From NCBI GenBank assembly GCA_963745765.1, contig CAVUYQ010000016.1:217754-281753 (forward strand): DNA of 64,000 nt, written 5' to 3'. A program made the translations under genes and the position numbers. The DNA is from Ww85 sp963745765. Lineage in GTDB: Bacteria; Desulfobacterota; Desulfobulbia; Desulfobulbales; Desulfocapsaceae. How positions within the stretch are numbered: position 1 is the first letter of the stretch; every line of letters starts with the position of its first letter. Below, in pieces: positions 44,688 to 53,834 of the stretch. The notes under the pieces are model-generated. The model did no database searches, was not told the origin of the DNA, and was given only the letters and a program-made list of their open reading frames with translations.

Positions 44688-45395
44688 TCAAATGCCAAGA
44701 TAAGCTTTCTTAACAGCCGCATTAGATAGCAGATTTTCTGCTGTTCCTGAGAGTGTTATCTTCCCGTTTTCTATAACATATCCACGATTTGCGATCTGCA
44801 GGGCCTGATTGGCATTCTGTTCAACAAGAAAAATGGTTGTATTGTTTTCCTGGTTGATTTTTTTTATGATCTCAAAAATCTGTTTGATAATCAGAGGGGC
44901 GAGCCCCATGGAGGGTTCATCCAGCAGCAGAAGATCAGGCCGGGCCATCAATGCCCGTGACATCGCCAGCATCTGCTGCTCACCGCCACTGAGCGTGCCG
45001 CCGTCCTGATTTCTCCGCTCAGCCAGGATCGGGAATAACGAATAGACATACTCAACGTCTTCTTTGATCTTTTTACTGTCATTTCTCTGGAATGCCCCCA
45101 TATCAAGGTTTTCCCTGACGGTAAGTTGCGGGAAAATATGTCTTCCCTCGGGTACCTGACAGACACCCTTTTTTACAATTGCATCGGTTTCAAGTTTTTG
45201 CAGTTCCGTACCATCGAGGAGGATCTTCCCTGACCGACACCGCACAATTCCGGAAATAGTCAGTAAAGTCGTGCTTTTTCCTGCTCCATTTGCTCCGATC
45301 AGCGTTATAATTTCACCCCGATTAACTTCAAGGCTGATCCCCTTAACGGCAAGGATGCTTCCATAACCTGACTGCACATTTTCTAGCCTAAGCAT
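44688..45395 (-). CDS. livF: Branched-chain amino acid ABC transporter ATPase LivF
   Basis: ABC ATPase of 235 residues. Walker A GANGAGKST, Q-loop CQVPEGRHIFPQLTV, signature LSGGEQQMLAMSRAL, Walker B LLLLDEPSMGLAPL, typical of LivF. Cytosolic face of the importer. The start overlaps livG by 8 nt. Last gene of the livKHMGF operon. Confidence 0.93.
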   Translation of the reverse strand: MLRLENVQSGYGSILAVKGISLEVNRGEIITLIGANGAGKSTTLLTISGIVRCRSGKILLDGTELQKLETDAIVKKGVCQVPEGRHIFPQLTVRENLDMGAFQRNDSKKIKEDVEYVYSLFPILAERRNQDGGTLSGGEQQMLAMSRALMARPDLLLLDEPSMGLAPLIIKQIFEIIKKINQENNTTIFLVEQNANQALQIANRGYVIENGKITLSGTAENLLSNAAVKKAYLGI

Positions 45396-46179
45396 CTACT
45401 TCTTCACCAAGATATGCTTTTATAACAGCGGGATTATTCCTGATATCATGAGGTGTTCCCTGGGCAATTTTTTTGCCGTAATCCATCACGAAAATCCTGT
45501 CGGACAGGCTCATGACCAGTTTCATATCATGCTCAATGAGCAGTATGGACTGCCCGTCAGAAGCTATCTCCTGAATGAGGTTGACAAGTTCAATGGTTTC
45601 CTGGGGATTCATTCCGGCAGCAGGTTCATCCAGCAGCAGCAGTATCGGTTCCGTCGCCAGCGCTCTGGCTATTTCAAGTCGCCGTTGTGCACCGTAAGGC
45701 AGATTTTTGGCAAACTCGTTTACAAACGGGGACAAACCTACCTTTTCCAGGATTTCACTGCTTTTTGCTACAATTTCCCTTTCTTCTTTCATTGTACCGC
45801 GATCACGCAACAAGGCACCGATGATAAAAGACTTTGTCCGGCAGTGCCTGCCGATCATCACATTTTCCAGCACCGTCATTTGAGAAAAAAGTCTGATATT
45901 TTGAAATGTCCGGGCGAGTCCTCTCTTTGTCACCTGGTTTGGCTTTAAACCGAGAAGGCTCGTTTTTTTCCCGGTGTCGGCCTGATGAAGAAAGATCTTT
46001 CCTTTTGTCGGTCGATAGATACCAGTAATACAGTTGAAAAATGTTGTTTTACCAGCACCGTTAGGACCGATTAAGGCAACAATCTCGCCCTTTTTCACGT
46101 CAAGATCCAGGTTATTGAGTGCGCGAATGCCGCCAAAGTCCATGGTCAACCCGGTGACCTCTAAAATTAACGCTGACAT
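45388..46179 (-). CDS. livG: Branched-chain amino acid ABC transporter ATPase LivG
   Basis: ABC ATPase of 263 residues. Walker A GPNGAGKTT, FNCITGIYRPTKG, TRGLARTFQNIRLF, signature-region LPYGAQRRLEIARAL and Walker B LLLLDEPAAGMNPQ. The long insert after the Q-loop and the MDYGKKIAQGTP end are typical of LivG. It begins 1 nt after livM ends. Confidence 0.93.
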   Translation of the reverse strand: MSALILEVTGLTMDFGGIRALNNLDLDVKKGEIVALIGPNGAGKTTFFNCITGIYRPTKGKIFLHQADTGKKTSLLGLKPNQVTKRGLARTFQNIRLFSQMTVLENVMIGRHCRTKSFIIGALLRDRGTMKEEREIVAKSSEILEKVGLSPFVNEFAKNLPYGAQRRLEIARALATEPILLLLDEPAAGMNPQETIELVNLIQEIASDGQSILLIEHDMKLVMSLSDRIFVMDYGKKIAQGTPHDIRNNPAVIKAYLGEEVDA

Positions 46180-46180
46180 T

Positions 46181-47407
46181 TCAGGAACGGTTGCTGTTTT
46201 TCTGAGGTTTATAGATATACGTCCGTCGCACGCTGGAGATAATTCCCTCCGGTTTAAAGACCATCATACAGACAAGAATTGCTCCGAAAGCGAGCATCCG
46301 GTATTCCGACAGGGCCCGCAGATATTCAGGCAACAGTATGAGCACCAGGGCACCAATGATAACGCCGATAATAGAGCCCATCCCTCCGAGAACAACAATT
46401 GACAGGATAATGGCCGATTCCAGAAAGGTGAAGCTGGCTGGATTGATAAAAGTCGTCTTGGCAGCGAAGACGACACCTATGATGCCTGCCCAGAATGCAC
46501 CGAGCGAGAAAGCGACCAGCTTGGTTTTCATCTTGTCTATGCCCATTGCCTGACAGGCAATTTCATCTTCCCTGAGCGCTATCCAGGCCCTGCCAAGTCG
46601 CGAGTCCTGCAACCTGTTTACAAAAAAGATAGTGAAGATGACCAGGAGAATCATCAGGAAATAGATATAGACAATTGCCTGTTCCAGAGGAAGATCAATA
46701 CCAAAAAACGATGGCCTGGAAATATTTGATATACCGCTTGGTCCCTGGGAAAACGAGCCCCAGTTTTCCAGGATGAGGCGGATAATTTCTCCAAAACCAA
46801 GGGTCACGATGGCCAGGTAATCACCTCTGAGCCTGAGAACGGGAATGCCGAGCAGGATGCCGAAAAATGCGGCGAGTAGGCCGCCAATTGGTAAAACAAC
46901 CCAGAACCCAAGTCCGAAATTGTAATTAAGCAAGGCGTAGGTATAGGCGCCAACAGCGTAGAATGCTACATAGCCGAGATCAAGCAACCCGGCCAGCCCG
47001 ACGACAATATTCAAACCGAGACCGAGAACGACATACATCAGTGCGGTGGTCATGATATTAGTCTGGTAGGGCGAGAATATGAACGGGTAAACCACGGCGA
47101 TAATGAGTATGCCGCCGTACAGCATGTTGCGATATTTTGGTATTGCGAGGATTTTATGAACAAAGGACCGTCCGGTCGTGTCCGGCTCATCCTCTTTAGC
47201 ACCCGCCTGCATTTCTTTTCTTTTCAAAAAGTAACGAAAAATAATGGAAAAAACAAAGCTGCCAACTGCCACATAGAGGATGTTCATCCAGCGCCACTCG
47301 ACGGTCTTCTCGATAGAATTCACGCGAATGACCATGATGGGAAAGGTCAGGAAAACGAACCACAGAGAAACGAGAAGAGCGCGCTTTATTTCTTGAAGAT
47401 TAATCAT
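46181..47407 (-). CDS. livM: Branched-chain amino acid ABC transporter permease LivM
   Basis: Inner-membrane permease, about 408 residues, with at least eight hydrophobic segments. GLGLNIVVGLAGLLDLGYVAFYAVGAY and FGEIIRLILENW are LivM marks; the EAA-like loop with the ALREDEIACQAMGID sequence contacts the ATPases. Like many LivM proteins it has an extra N-terminal part of ~90 residues with one or two more helices before the core. The ATG at 47407 is 8 nt after the livH stop; an in-frame start at 47443 would overlap livH. Confidence 0.92.
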   Translation of the reverse strand: MINLQEIKRALLVSLWFVFLTFPIMVIRVNSIEKTVEWRWMNILYVAVGSFVFSIIFRYFLKRKEMQAGAKEDEPDTTGRSFVHKILAIPKYRNMLYGGILIIAVVYPFIFSPYQTNIMTTALMYVVLGLGLNIVVGLAGLLDLGYVAFYAVGAYTYALLNYNFGLGFWVVLPIGGLLAAFFGILLGIPVLRLRGDYLAIVTLGFGEIIRLILENWGSFSQGPSGISNISRPSFFGIDLPLEQAIVYIYFLMILLVIFTIFFVNRLQDSRLGRAWIALREDEIACQAMGIDKMKTKLVAFSLGAFWAGIIGVVFAAKTTFINPASFTFLESAIILSIVVLGGMGSIIGVIIGALVLILLPEYLRALSEYRMLAFGAILVCMMVFKPEGIISSVRRTYIYKPQKNSNRS

Positions 47408-47414
47408 AGTACTC

Positions 47415-48317
47415 TCACACCTTCTGGGTATCTGCTTTGCCAAGAAGTCCTGACGGTTTGAAAATCAGAATTAATACCAGCAGGGAAAAGGCAAAAACGT
47501 CCTCGTAATCACTTGAAACATAACCGGTTGCAAAACTCTCCGTTAAACCGAGGATAACACTGCCAAGGACGGCACCGGGTATTGAACCGATCCCGCCGAG
47601 AACGGCGGCGGTAAACGCCTTGATTCCGGCGATAAAACCGATATAAAAGTTTATCTGACCGATATGTGAGGCGATAAGCAACCCGGCGATGGCGGCAAGA
47701 GATGAGCCGATAATAAAGGTAATAGAGATGATACGATTCACATTGATACCAACCAGCATTGCCATCATCCGGTCCTGGGATGTTGCCCGCATAGCCTTAC
47801 CGATCTTTGTATATTTAATCAGGCAGGTCAGAAGAATCATGACAACCGCGGTTGTGACAAGGATAACAAGATCGGTAGAACCGACAATATGGGCAATCGG
47901 TTCCATAAAGGCAAAATCTTTGATCAGGTTTGGAAAAGGCAGAAAGTCAGAGGTCTGTGCCAGCAGTACATAGTTTTGCAGGAATATCGACATACCGATG
48001 GCACTGATCAGTGGCGAAAGCCGCGGTGCATGCCTGAGCGGTTTGTATGCTATTTTTTCAATGGTATAGCCATAGGAAGCTGACCAGATAACGGCCGCAA
48101 ATCCAGCCAGTACGAAAATTGCAATAGCGGGAAAACCGAGAATCGATAGGACGGTGGCAATAATGAAAGAGGTAAAAGCCCCGATCATGTATATCTCACC
48201 GTGCGCGAAGTTGATCAGGCCGATAATACCATATACCATAGTGTAACCGAGTGCAATCAAAGCATAAATTGCACCTCGTGTCAACCCGCTGAAAAATAGT
48301 TCAATAAAGTAATCCAT
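47415..48317 (-). CDS. livH: Branched-chain amino acid ABC transporter permease LivH
   Basis: Inner-membrane permease, 300 residues, about eight hydrophobic helices. GLTRGAIYALIALGYTMVYGIIGLINFAHGE at the N-terminus is the LivH signature; KAMRATSQDRMMAMLVGINV is its cytosolic coupling loop. It follows livK after a gap with a small stem-loop. Confidence 0.93.
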   Translation of the reverse strand: MDYFIELFFSGLTRGAIYALIALGYTMVYGIIGLINFAHGEIYMIGAFTSFIIATVLSILGFPAIAIFVLAGFAAVIWSASYGYTIEKIAYKPLRHAPRLSPLISAIGMSIFLQNYVLLAQTSDFLPFPNLIKDFAFMEPIAHIVGSTDLVILVTTAVVMILLTCLIKYTKIGKAMRATSQDRMMAMLVGINVNRIISITFIIGSSLAAIAGLLIASHIGQINFYIGFIAGIKAFTAAVLGGIGSIPGAVLGSVILGLTESFATGYVSSDYEDVFAFSLLVLILIFKPSGLLGKADTQKV

Positions 48318-48374
48318 AGAGAGCCTAAAAAAAATACCCGGGACAGATCTCTCTGACCTGCCCCAGGTAATTAC

Positions 48375-48392
48375 CCGGTAAAAGCTTACCGG
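48375..48392 (-). promoter_or_regulatory. Stem-loop between livK and livH
   Basis: CCGGTAA-AAGC-TTACCGG, a 7-bp stem with a 4-nt loop, 4 bp after the livK stop. There is no T-tract on the minus strand, so it is more likely a mRNA-stabilising or partial attenuation hairpin that lets the binding protein be made in excess. Confidence 0.45.
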
Positions 48393-48395
48393 AAA

Positions 48396-49526
48396 CTACA
48401 ATTCCACAAATTTGCCATTCTTAACCTGGTATACGGAGAACCCGACACCAATGGCATCGCCTTTTTTGTCAAACGAGATAGAACCAAGTGGTGTGTCAAC
48501 CTTTTCTGACTGCAGAACTTTTTTCAGTGCAGCGAGATCGGTAGAATCAGCCTTTTCTATGGCATTTGTCATAGCAAGCATCGCAGAATAAGCGTTTTCA
48601 TAGAAAGCACCCGGATCGGAACCAAATGTTTTCTTGTGCAATGCAATGGCTTCTACGGACAGCGGGTTGCTGGAGTTGTCCTGAGGACCTGAAGCATATG
48701 CACCCTCAGCAGCCTCACCTGCTACCTTGATGAAGGTAATGTCCTTTACGCCGTCATCAGAGATGAAATCAATGTCAAGGCGTTTCTTTTTCATCATAGA
48801 GATAATTTTTGAAGCCTCGGGATGATATCCGCCAAAAATAACCGCCTGGGCTCCGGATTTCTTGATTTTCTGAACGATTGCAGAATAATCGACAGCACCC
48901 GGAGTTACACCTTCAAACAAAACGACCTCTGCCTTCCCGGAATCTTCAATAAATAGTTTGGCAAACTCCGCAAATCCTTTACCGTAATCGCCTTTGTCGT
49001 GAATAACGGCAATCTTGGTGTAACCAAGCGTGTTGAGAGCAAAATCGACATCAAGCTGCGCCTGAGCATCATCAGGAGCAATAGTACGGAAAAAATTCGG
49101 ATAATCGCCACTCTGGGTAAGAGGTGGATTCGTTGCTGACGGTGACATGACAAGAACGCCGGCGTCCAGGTAGATGGGCAAGGCTGCCTTTGTTGCTCCA
49201 GAGCAGATTCCACCAAGAACTACCTGGGCTCCATCTGAAACAAGTTTCGTTGCGGTATTTGTTGCAACTTCCGGCTTACAAACAGTATCTTCAATAAGAA
49301 GTTCAATCTTTTTACCGTTTATACCACCCTTGGCATTAATCTGTTCAGCGACAAGTTTTGCTGCATTAACACTTGGCAGTCCGTAAGAGGCAAGGTCTCC
49401 ACTATGGGGGCCGGCCACGCCTATTTTAATGGTGTCACTATCAGCAAGGGCTGAGACCGGAATGGCTATTGCCATTATCAAACCGGCAGCTGCCGCGACG
49501 AACTTCCTGTTCAACATTACTCTCAT
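48396..49526 (-). CDS. livK: Branched-chain amino acid-binding protein LivK-like
   Basis: Periplasmic binding protein of 376 residues with a signal peptide (MRVMLNRKFVAAAAGLIMA, cleavage after ALA). Mature start DSDTIKIGVAGPHSGDLASYG, then GINGKKIELLIEDTVCKPEVATN, both typical of Leu/Ile/Val-binding proteins. The ATG at 49526 has AAGGAGG 5 nt upstream; the frame stays open to 49607 without support. First gene of the liv operon, divergent from lpxK. Confidence 0.93.
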   Translation of the reverse strand: MRVMLNRKFVAAAAGLIMAIAIPVSALADSDTIKIGVAGPHSGDLASYGLPSVNAAKLVAEQINAKGGINGKKIELLIEDTVCKPEVATNTATKLVSDGAQVVLGGICSGATKAALPIYLDAGVLVMSPSATNPPLTQSGDYPNFFRTIAPDDAQAQLDVDFALNTLGYTKIAVIHDKGDYGKGFAEFAKLFIEDSGKAEVVLFEGVTPGAVDYSAIVQKIKKSGAQAVIFGGYHPEASKIISMMKKKRLDIDFISDDGVKDITFIKVAGEAAEGAYASGPQDNSSNPLSVEAIALHKKTFGSDPGAFYENAYSAMLAMTNAIEKADSTDLAALKKVLQSEKVDTPLGSISFDKKGDAIGVGFSVYQVKNGKFVEL

Positions 49527-49807
49527 GAGTTCCTCCTTGTATGAATATTCTTTTACAGCTATCCCTATTTCCCAGCAGTTCCTTAGCAGAAAAACTGAGT
49601 CCGACATGATGCGATATTAGTCGTTTCCTTTCAATTTTGCAAAACAGAATATTGTTTACTAGTTTAGGCAAGATGATAATACAAGTACCACACTATTGAA
49701 AATTTTTGCTTTAAATTATAAAAAGCAACGTGCGGCGAGTACTATTTACGCAGCGCTCCATGCTCTTGCACTAAAGACTTTTTCAAATAATTCATTTTTA
49801 ACAGTCT

Positions 49808-50908
49808 ATGACCATTCTAAATAAAGAAGCCCTGTTTGCCGTCGGCCGTCCGATCGGCCCGTTGTACGCTCAGGTCATGAAATTCAGGGCCTTTCTTTAT
49901 CACCACAACTTTTTAAAACAGCACCATCTGGATGTTCCGGTTATTTCGGTTGGAAATCTTACGATGGGCGGTACCGGCAAGACACCAGTGGTTATCTACC
50001 TGGCAAGACTCCTGAAACAAAGTGGCTATCGTCCTGCGGTCATAAGCAGAGGGTATCGAGGCACCGCCCGGCAACCAGTCAATATCGTATCGGATGGAAC
50101 TGCTATCCTGATAAATTCGAGGGCAGCAGGAGATGAACCGTTTTTGATTGCCGGCACACTGCCAGATATTATTGTTGCCACGGGGAAAAAACGCATTTTC
50201 CCCTGCCGGGAAGTCATTAAATCCTATGGCTGTGACGCTATCATTCTCGATGACGGCTTTCAGCACCTTTCGGTGGCGCGGTCGACCGATCTTGTCCTTT
50301 TTGATACCAATTATTTTGCCGGCAACAGCAGGGTTTTCCCTGGCGGCGAGTTGCGGGAGCCGATATCTGCATTGCACCGTTGCAGTGCCTTTCTTCTCAC
50401 CGGTACAACAGCCGCAAACATGGTACGCGCAGATAAATGTGCTGACCTGCTCGCCAGCAGATTCCCGGGCAAACCGGTTATCAAGGTGGGAAGAACCTAT
50501 TCCCGTGCCATTAAATATATGCCGACACCCTCAGGCTATCATACTGAAATTCTTGATATCGAAGAAATTCCTGCCAATCTTTTCTGTTTCTGCGGGATTG
50601 CCCGTCCGGAGCGTTTTCAGGCAGCGCTTGCTGACAATGCTATCCAGAGTCATGTATTCAGAACATATCCAGATCACCATCAGTATTCAGAACAGGATCT
50701 TACGTTCCTTCATGATCAGGCTGCCAGCATGAAAGCGCCAGGGTTTTTAACAACAGAAAAAGATATGACCAAACTACAGACGATTCAACCGGGCTTTCTG
50801 CCATTCTTCATACCGGTTCTCGAAATTCCCAAAAACCCTCAGCTCGATACCTTTATCCTTGACCGGATGATATCAAGTGAATTACGCTCTTCTCCCGGAA
50901 CCATATAA
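49808..50908 (+). CDS. lpxK: Tetraacyldisaccharide 4'-kinase
   Basis: Membrane-associated kinase adding the 4'-phosphate of lipid A. Walker A GGTGKTP at 54-60 (within VISVGNLTMGGTGKT), AVISRGYRG, DEPFLIA and the DDGFQH motif near residue 150. The N-terminal hydrophobic anchor is weak. 366 residues, normal. lpxC follows after 216 bp, which includes AT-rich sequence and may hold its own promoter. Confidence 0.93.
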   Translation: MTILNKEALFAVGRPIGPLYAQVMKFRAFLYHHNFLKQHHLDVPVISVGNLTMGGTGKTPVVIYLARLLKQSGYRPAVISRGYRGTARQPVNIVSDGTAILINSRAAGDEPFLIAGTLPDIIVATGKKRIFPCREVIKSYGCDAIILDDGFQHLSVARSTDLVLFDTNYFAGNSRVFPGGELREPISALHRCSAFLLTGTTAANMVRADKCADLLASRFPGKPVIKVGRTYSRAIKYMPTPSGYHTEILDIEEIPANLFCFCGIARPERFQAALADNAIQSHVFRTYPDHHQYSEQDLTFLHDQAASMKAPGFLTTEKDMTKLQTIQPGFLPFFIPVLEIPKNPQLDTFILDRMISSELRSSPGTI

Positions 50909-51124
50909 AGAAACTATGTTTTTTTTGACATTGTGTGTTTTTTGCGACACGCTGTCAAATGAAAAAGCGAATTTCCCCTACTCCTGCTATATTGCTGTTA
51001 TTTTGGCTAATATTTATTCGTTTTTGCACAACGAAGCCTATTGGACAGGCTGGCCTGGAATTTGCACATGACTATCAAACAACATTTTCCCATCAATGCT
51101 ACCAAATATAACTGATAAATAAAT

Positions 51125-52105
51125 ATGCCATCTACTCTAAAGCCAAATCAACACACGCTCAGACAGCAGATCACTTGCTGCGGGGTCGGTCTGCATTCCG
51201 GTAGGACGGCAAATCTCACCATTAAACCGGCTCCCGTTGACAACGGTATCCGGTTTTTCAGGACGGATCTCGGTGAGAATATCAGCGTGAAGGCGCACAT
51301 GGACAAAGTAGTAGACACGCGGCTGGCGACAACCATCGGGCAAAACGGTGTAACCGTATCCACCACCGAACATCTTTTAGCCGCGCTGAGAAGCAGCGGT
51401 ATAGACAACGCCGACATAGATCTTGATTCAGGTGAAGTTCCTATCATGGATGGTAGTGCCGAACCTTTTTTCAAGCTGGTTAAAAGTGCCGGAAAGCTCA
51501 AGCAAAATGGATTTCGAAAAATTCTTAAAATCACCAAACCGATCACCTATAAAAATGGCGATAGCCACATAACGGTTACCCCCTACGACGGCTTTAAAAT
51601 CACCGGAAAAATCTGTTTTGACGACACGCTGATTAAAACTCAGGAATACAATATAGAAATGACTTCGGATCGGTTTCACCGAGAAATCGCCCGGGCACGC
51701 ACTTTTGGTTATGTGGAACAGGTTGAAGAGCTCTGGGCAAACGGTCTTGCCCTTGGCGGGACTCTTGAAAATGTCATTGCCATTCACTGGAACAGGAAGT
51801 CTATTCTCAACGAAGACGGGTTACGCTACCAGGATGAATTTATTCGTCACAAAGTTCTTGATCTGGTGGGCGATCTCACGCTGCTCGGTTGCCCCATGCT
51901 TGGACATGTGAACGCCTACAAGGCCGGACACGCACAGCATCTTGGCTTCATGGAGGCTATCGCAGACGCACCGGACTGTTGGGAATATCTTGAGATGCAT
52001 GGAAACGGGAAGCTCTCAGTAATAAATCAGGTGATGACCGGAACCAGAGCCGCAGGTGATATGATCATGCCGTTTTTCAGGACCAGACAACCGGCTGTAG
52101 CCTGA
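51125..52105 (+). CDS. lpxC: UDP-3-O-acyl-N-acetylglucosamine deacetylase
   Basis: Zinc deacetylase, the committed step of lipid A synthesis. Zinc ligands H83 (STTEHLLAAL), H242 and D246 (IRHKVLDLVGDL); active-site His H269 in KAGHA. N-terminal GVGLHSGR and IPIMDGSAEPF-type motif (here VPIMDGSAEPF) are conserved. 326 residues; a bit longer than E. coli LpxC (305). A strong terminator follows 25 bp after its stop. Confidence 0.95.
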   Translation: MPSTLKPNQHTLRQQITCCGVGLHSGRTANLTIKPAPVDNGIRFFRTDLGENISVKAHMDKVVDTRLATTIGQNGVTVSTTEHLLAALRSSGIDNADIDLDSGEVPIMDGSAEPFFKLVKSAGKLKQNGFRKILKITKPITYKNGDSHITVTPYDGFKITGKICFDDTLIKTQEYNIEMTSDRFHREIARARTFGYVEQVEELWANGLALGGTLENVIAIHWNRKSILNEDGLRYQDEFIRHKVLDLVGDLTLLGCPMLGHVNAYKAGHAQHLGFMEAIADAPDCWEYLEMHGNGKLSVINQVMTGTRAAGDMIMPFFRTRQPAVA

Positions 52106-52130
52106 TAAAAGATAATTTTCCGTCATTTTA

Positions 52131-52168
52131 AAACCTGTTGATGCTCATTCATCAACAGGTTTTTTTTC
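52131..52168. terminator. Terminator between lpxC and the YjbQ gene
   Basis: Perfect 13-bp stem AAACCTGTTGATG / CATCAACAGGTTT (52131-52143, 52150-52162) with loop CTCATT and a T-run to 52168. A-rich sequence on the other side lets it act on the convergent gene as well. Confidence 0.92.
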
Positions 52169-52170
52169 GT

Positions 52171-52587
52171 TTATTCTCCGATTATTTTTACCAGCACACG
52201 TTTTTTTCGCCGACCATCGAATTCACCGTAGAAAATCTGTTCCCATCTGCCAAAATCGAGTTTTCCCCCGGTTACAGCAACCACAACCTCTCTTCCCATG
52301 ATCTGGCGTTTCATGTGGGCATCAGCATTATCTTCATAGCCATTATGCTTGTATTGGCTTACCGGCTCATGCGGAGCGAGTTTTTCCAGCCAGATATCGT
52401 AATCGTGATGCAGCCCCTGCTCATCGTCATTTATAAAGACGGAGGCGGTTATGTGCATGGCGTTCACCAGTACAAGCCCTTCCTGAATACCGCTCTCGGC
52501 CAAAGACTGTTCCACCTGAAGCGTGATGTTGATAAAACCACGTCTTGCCGGAACCTCGAACCATAATTCCTTTCGATAGCTTTTCAT
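52171..52587 (-). CDS. YjbQ family protein (UPF0047)
   Basis: A 138-residue protein of the YjbQ/UPF0047 family; some members have weak thiamine-phosphate synthase activity, but the true role is unclear. Motifs: GFINITLQVEQSL, VLVNAMHITASVFIND with the conserved His, KHNGYEDNADAHMKRQIMG and a G-K-L-D-F-G-R-W-E-Q-I-F-Y-G end. Length and all family His residues are intact. Convergent with lpxC. Confidence 0.88.
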   Translation of the reverse strand: MKSYRKELWFEVPARRGFINITLQVEQSLAESGIQEGLVLVNAMHITASVFINDDEQGLHHDYDIWLEKLAPHEPVSQYKHNGYEDNADAHMKRQIMGREVVVAVTGGKLDFGRWEQIFYGEFDGRRKKRVLVKIIGE

Positions 52588-52761
52588 AGTTAGGGCCTTT
52601 TGATGTGTCAGGACAAATCAGCCAGCATTTACCTCTCCCCTTGCCCTGCCTGGATATAAAATCAATGTTTTTTTCCTGTGCCACCTCTGCTGTTTCTCTC
52701 GCTCGGGCAGAAATATTATTTGATACTAAAAAAATAGAACACCTTTTTCATCAAGGTCTAT

Positions 52762-52850
52762 TACGTAACAAAAATCGAGGCTTAAACAAGATTGCTGCAG
52801 GATGCATGCAATACCTGAAAATAACCGACCTTCATGCCCGAATTATTCTA
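52762..52850 (+). repeat. Direct repeat copy A (~89 bp)
   Basis: From TACGTAACAAAAATCGAGG to CGAATTATTCTA, about 85% identical to copy B at 57105-57191, same orientation. Both can be read as part of a similar peptide (LRNK-x-R-x-L-x-KIA-x-x-CMQY-x-KITDL). The 390-bp stretch 52588-52977 around it holds no convincing whole gene; an open frame 52605-52883 contains this segment and may be the remains of a gene. Confidence 0.65.
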
Positions 52851-52977
52851 ATAGATTTACTCCAAAAAGTTTCAATATATTGATATTATAAATGTAAATA
52901 GATATTTGTACTGGTGGCGTCTCTATTGAATCTGGAGATGGATACGGTAGGTACGGGCCCGACGTCTGATCTTGAGG

Positions 52978-53664
52978 TTAAACGTGTTTGAGTTGAGAAG
53001 TGTTTGAAACATCGGCACTGCTTCCCCTGGATTCACGAATCTTTTGATCGTTGGCACTGAAGATCAAATCACCGTTGCGAAGCCCCATGTTCTCAAAAAT
53101 ACTTCCTGATCCAATCGATGAGATCCTGACCCCCGTGTCCGCACTAGGGAGCCGACCGGGGCGCATATCGATAGCGGCCAGAAGATTCTCAGGATCAGAA
53201 AAGATAGCTGCGGCATCCTCGCGGTTGATAACATAGTAACGATCCCGTAACCCCTTGCCGGGTTTTGATCCGGTATGCCCGTTTATTTGATCGTGTCGAT
53301 ATGCTGCCGCGGACATTCCGGAACCCGTCCTCGGAGATCTTGTCAGTTTCAACGCGGTTTCCCCGCCGCCGGCATCTATGATTATCCGGTCGTACAGGAT
53401 CCTCTTGATCAGGATCTTGCCGACGAGGTCACCTTCACGGTAGATCCACTGCCGGCCTTTTTTTTCATCCTTGATAATTGCCACGCGGTGACCCCGTTCA
53501 CGGGAAGACACGGTGCCGACCAACGTCAGGGATTCGCTCTGAAATACATCAGTACCTGCAGCCTGGTGGCTTTGGAATACCACTGGTGTCTCAATTCCCT
53601 GTGACACGGAGGGACAGACAGCAAGCGCCAGGAACGCAAGAGTCAACAATACTTTATGGCTCAC
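52978..53664 (-). CDS. GspC-like protein with PDZ domain, probably truncated
   Basis: A 228-residue protein with a signal peptide (LLTLAFLALAVCPSVS). An HR-type domain follows (LVGTVSSRERGHRVAIIKDE, WIYREGDLVGKILIKRI), as in type II secretion GspC, and then part of a PDZ domain (GVRISSIGSGSIFENMGLRNGDLI). The PDZ lacks its usual end: after ANDQKIRES the chain turns into an unrelated SSADVSNTSQLKHV, so the gene looks truncated or frame-altered. A GspC anchor helix is replaced by the signal peptide. No other secretion genes are nearby. It is downstream of the oxidase and the 19-bp hairpin. Confidence 0.6.
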   Translation of the reverse strand: MSHKVLLTLAFLALAVCPSVSQGIETPVVFQSHQAAGTDVFQSESLTLVGTVSSRERGHRVAIIKDEKKGRQWIYREGDLVGKILIKRILYDRIIIDAGGGETALKLTRSPRTGSGMSAAAYRHDQINGHTGSKPGKGLRDRYYVINREDAAAIFSDPENLLAAIDMRPGRLPSADTGVRISSIGSGSIFENMGLRNGDLIFSANDQKIRESRGSSADVSNTSQLKHV

Positions 53665-53755
53665 TTCCAGGTGTTTGATTTGAATATCGCATAAAAGACC
53701 TTCACTCTTTAGAATTCACTGCATAAAACCTCACGCTCCCGCTCTTAGGTAGCGC

Positions 53756-53798
53756 GTGGCCACCCGGCTGCCGCATACAGCGGCAGCCGGGTGGCCAC
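53756..53798. repeat. Perfect 19-bp-stem hairpin
   Basis: GTGGCCACCCGGCTGCCGC (53756-53774) pairs fully with GCGGCAGCCGGGTGGCCAC (53780-53798), loop ATACA. It lies 37 bp downstream of the oxidase stop, without a T-tract on either strand. A very stable GC-rich fold; possibly a factor-assisted terminator or mRNA 3' end structure. Confidence 0.8.
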
Positions 53799-53834
53799 AG
53801 CTCATCAGGATATCAAGCCTCATGAGCATACGGG

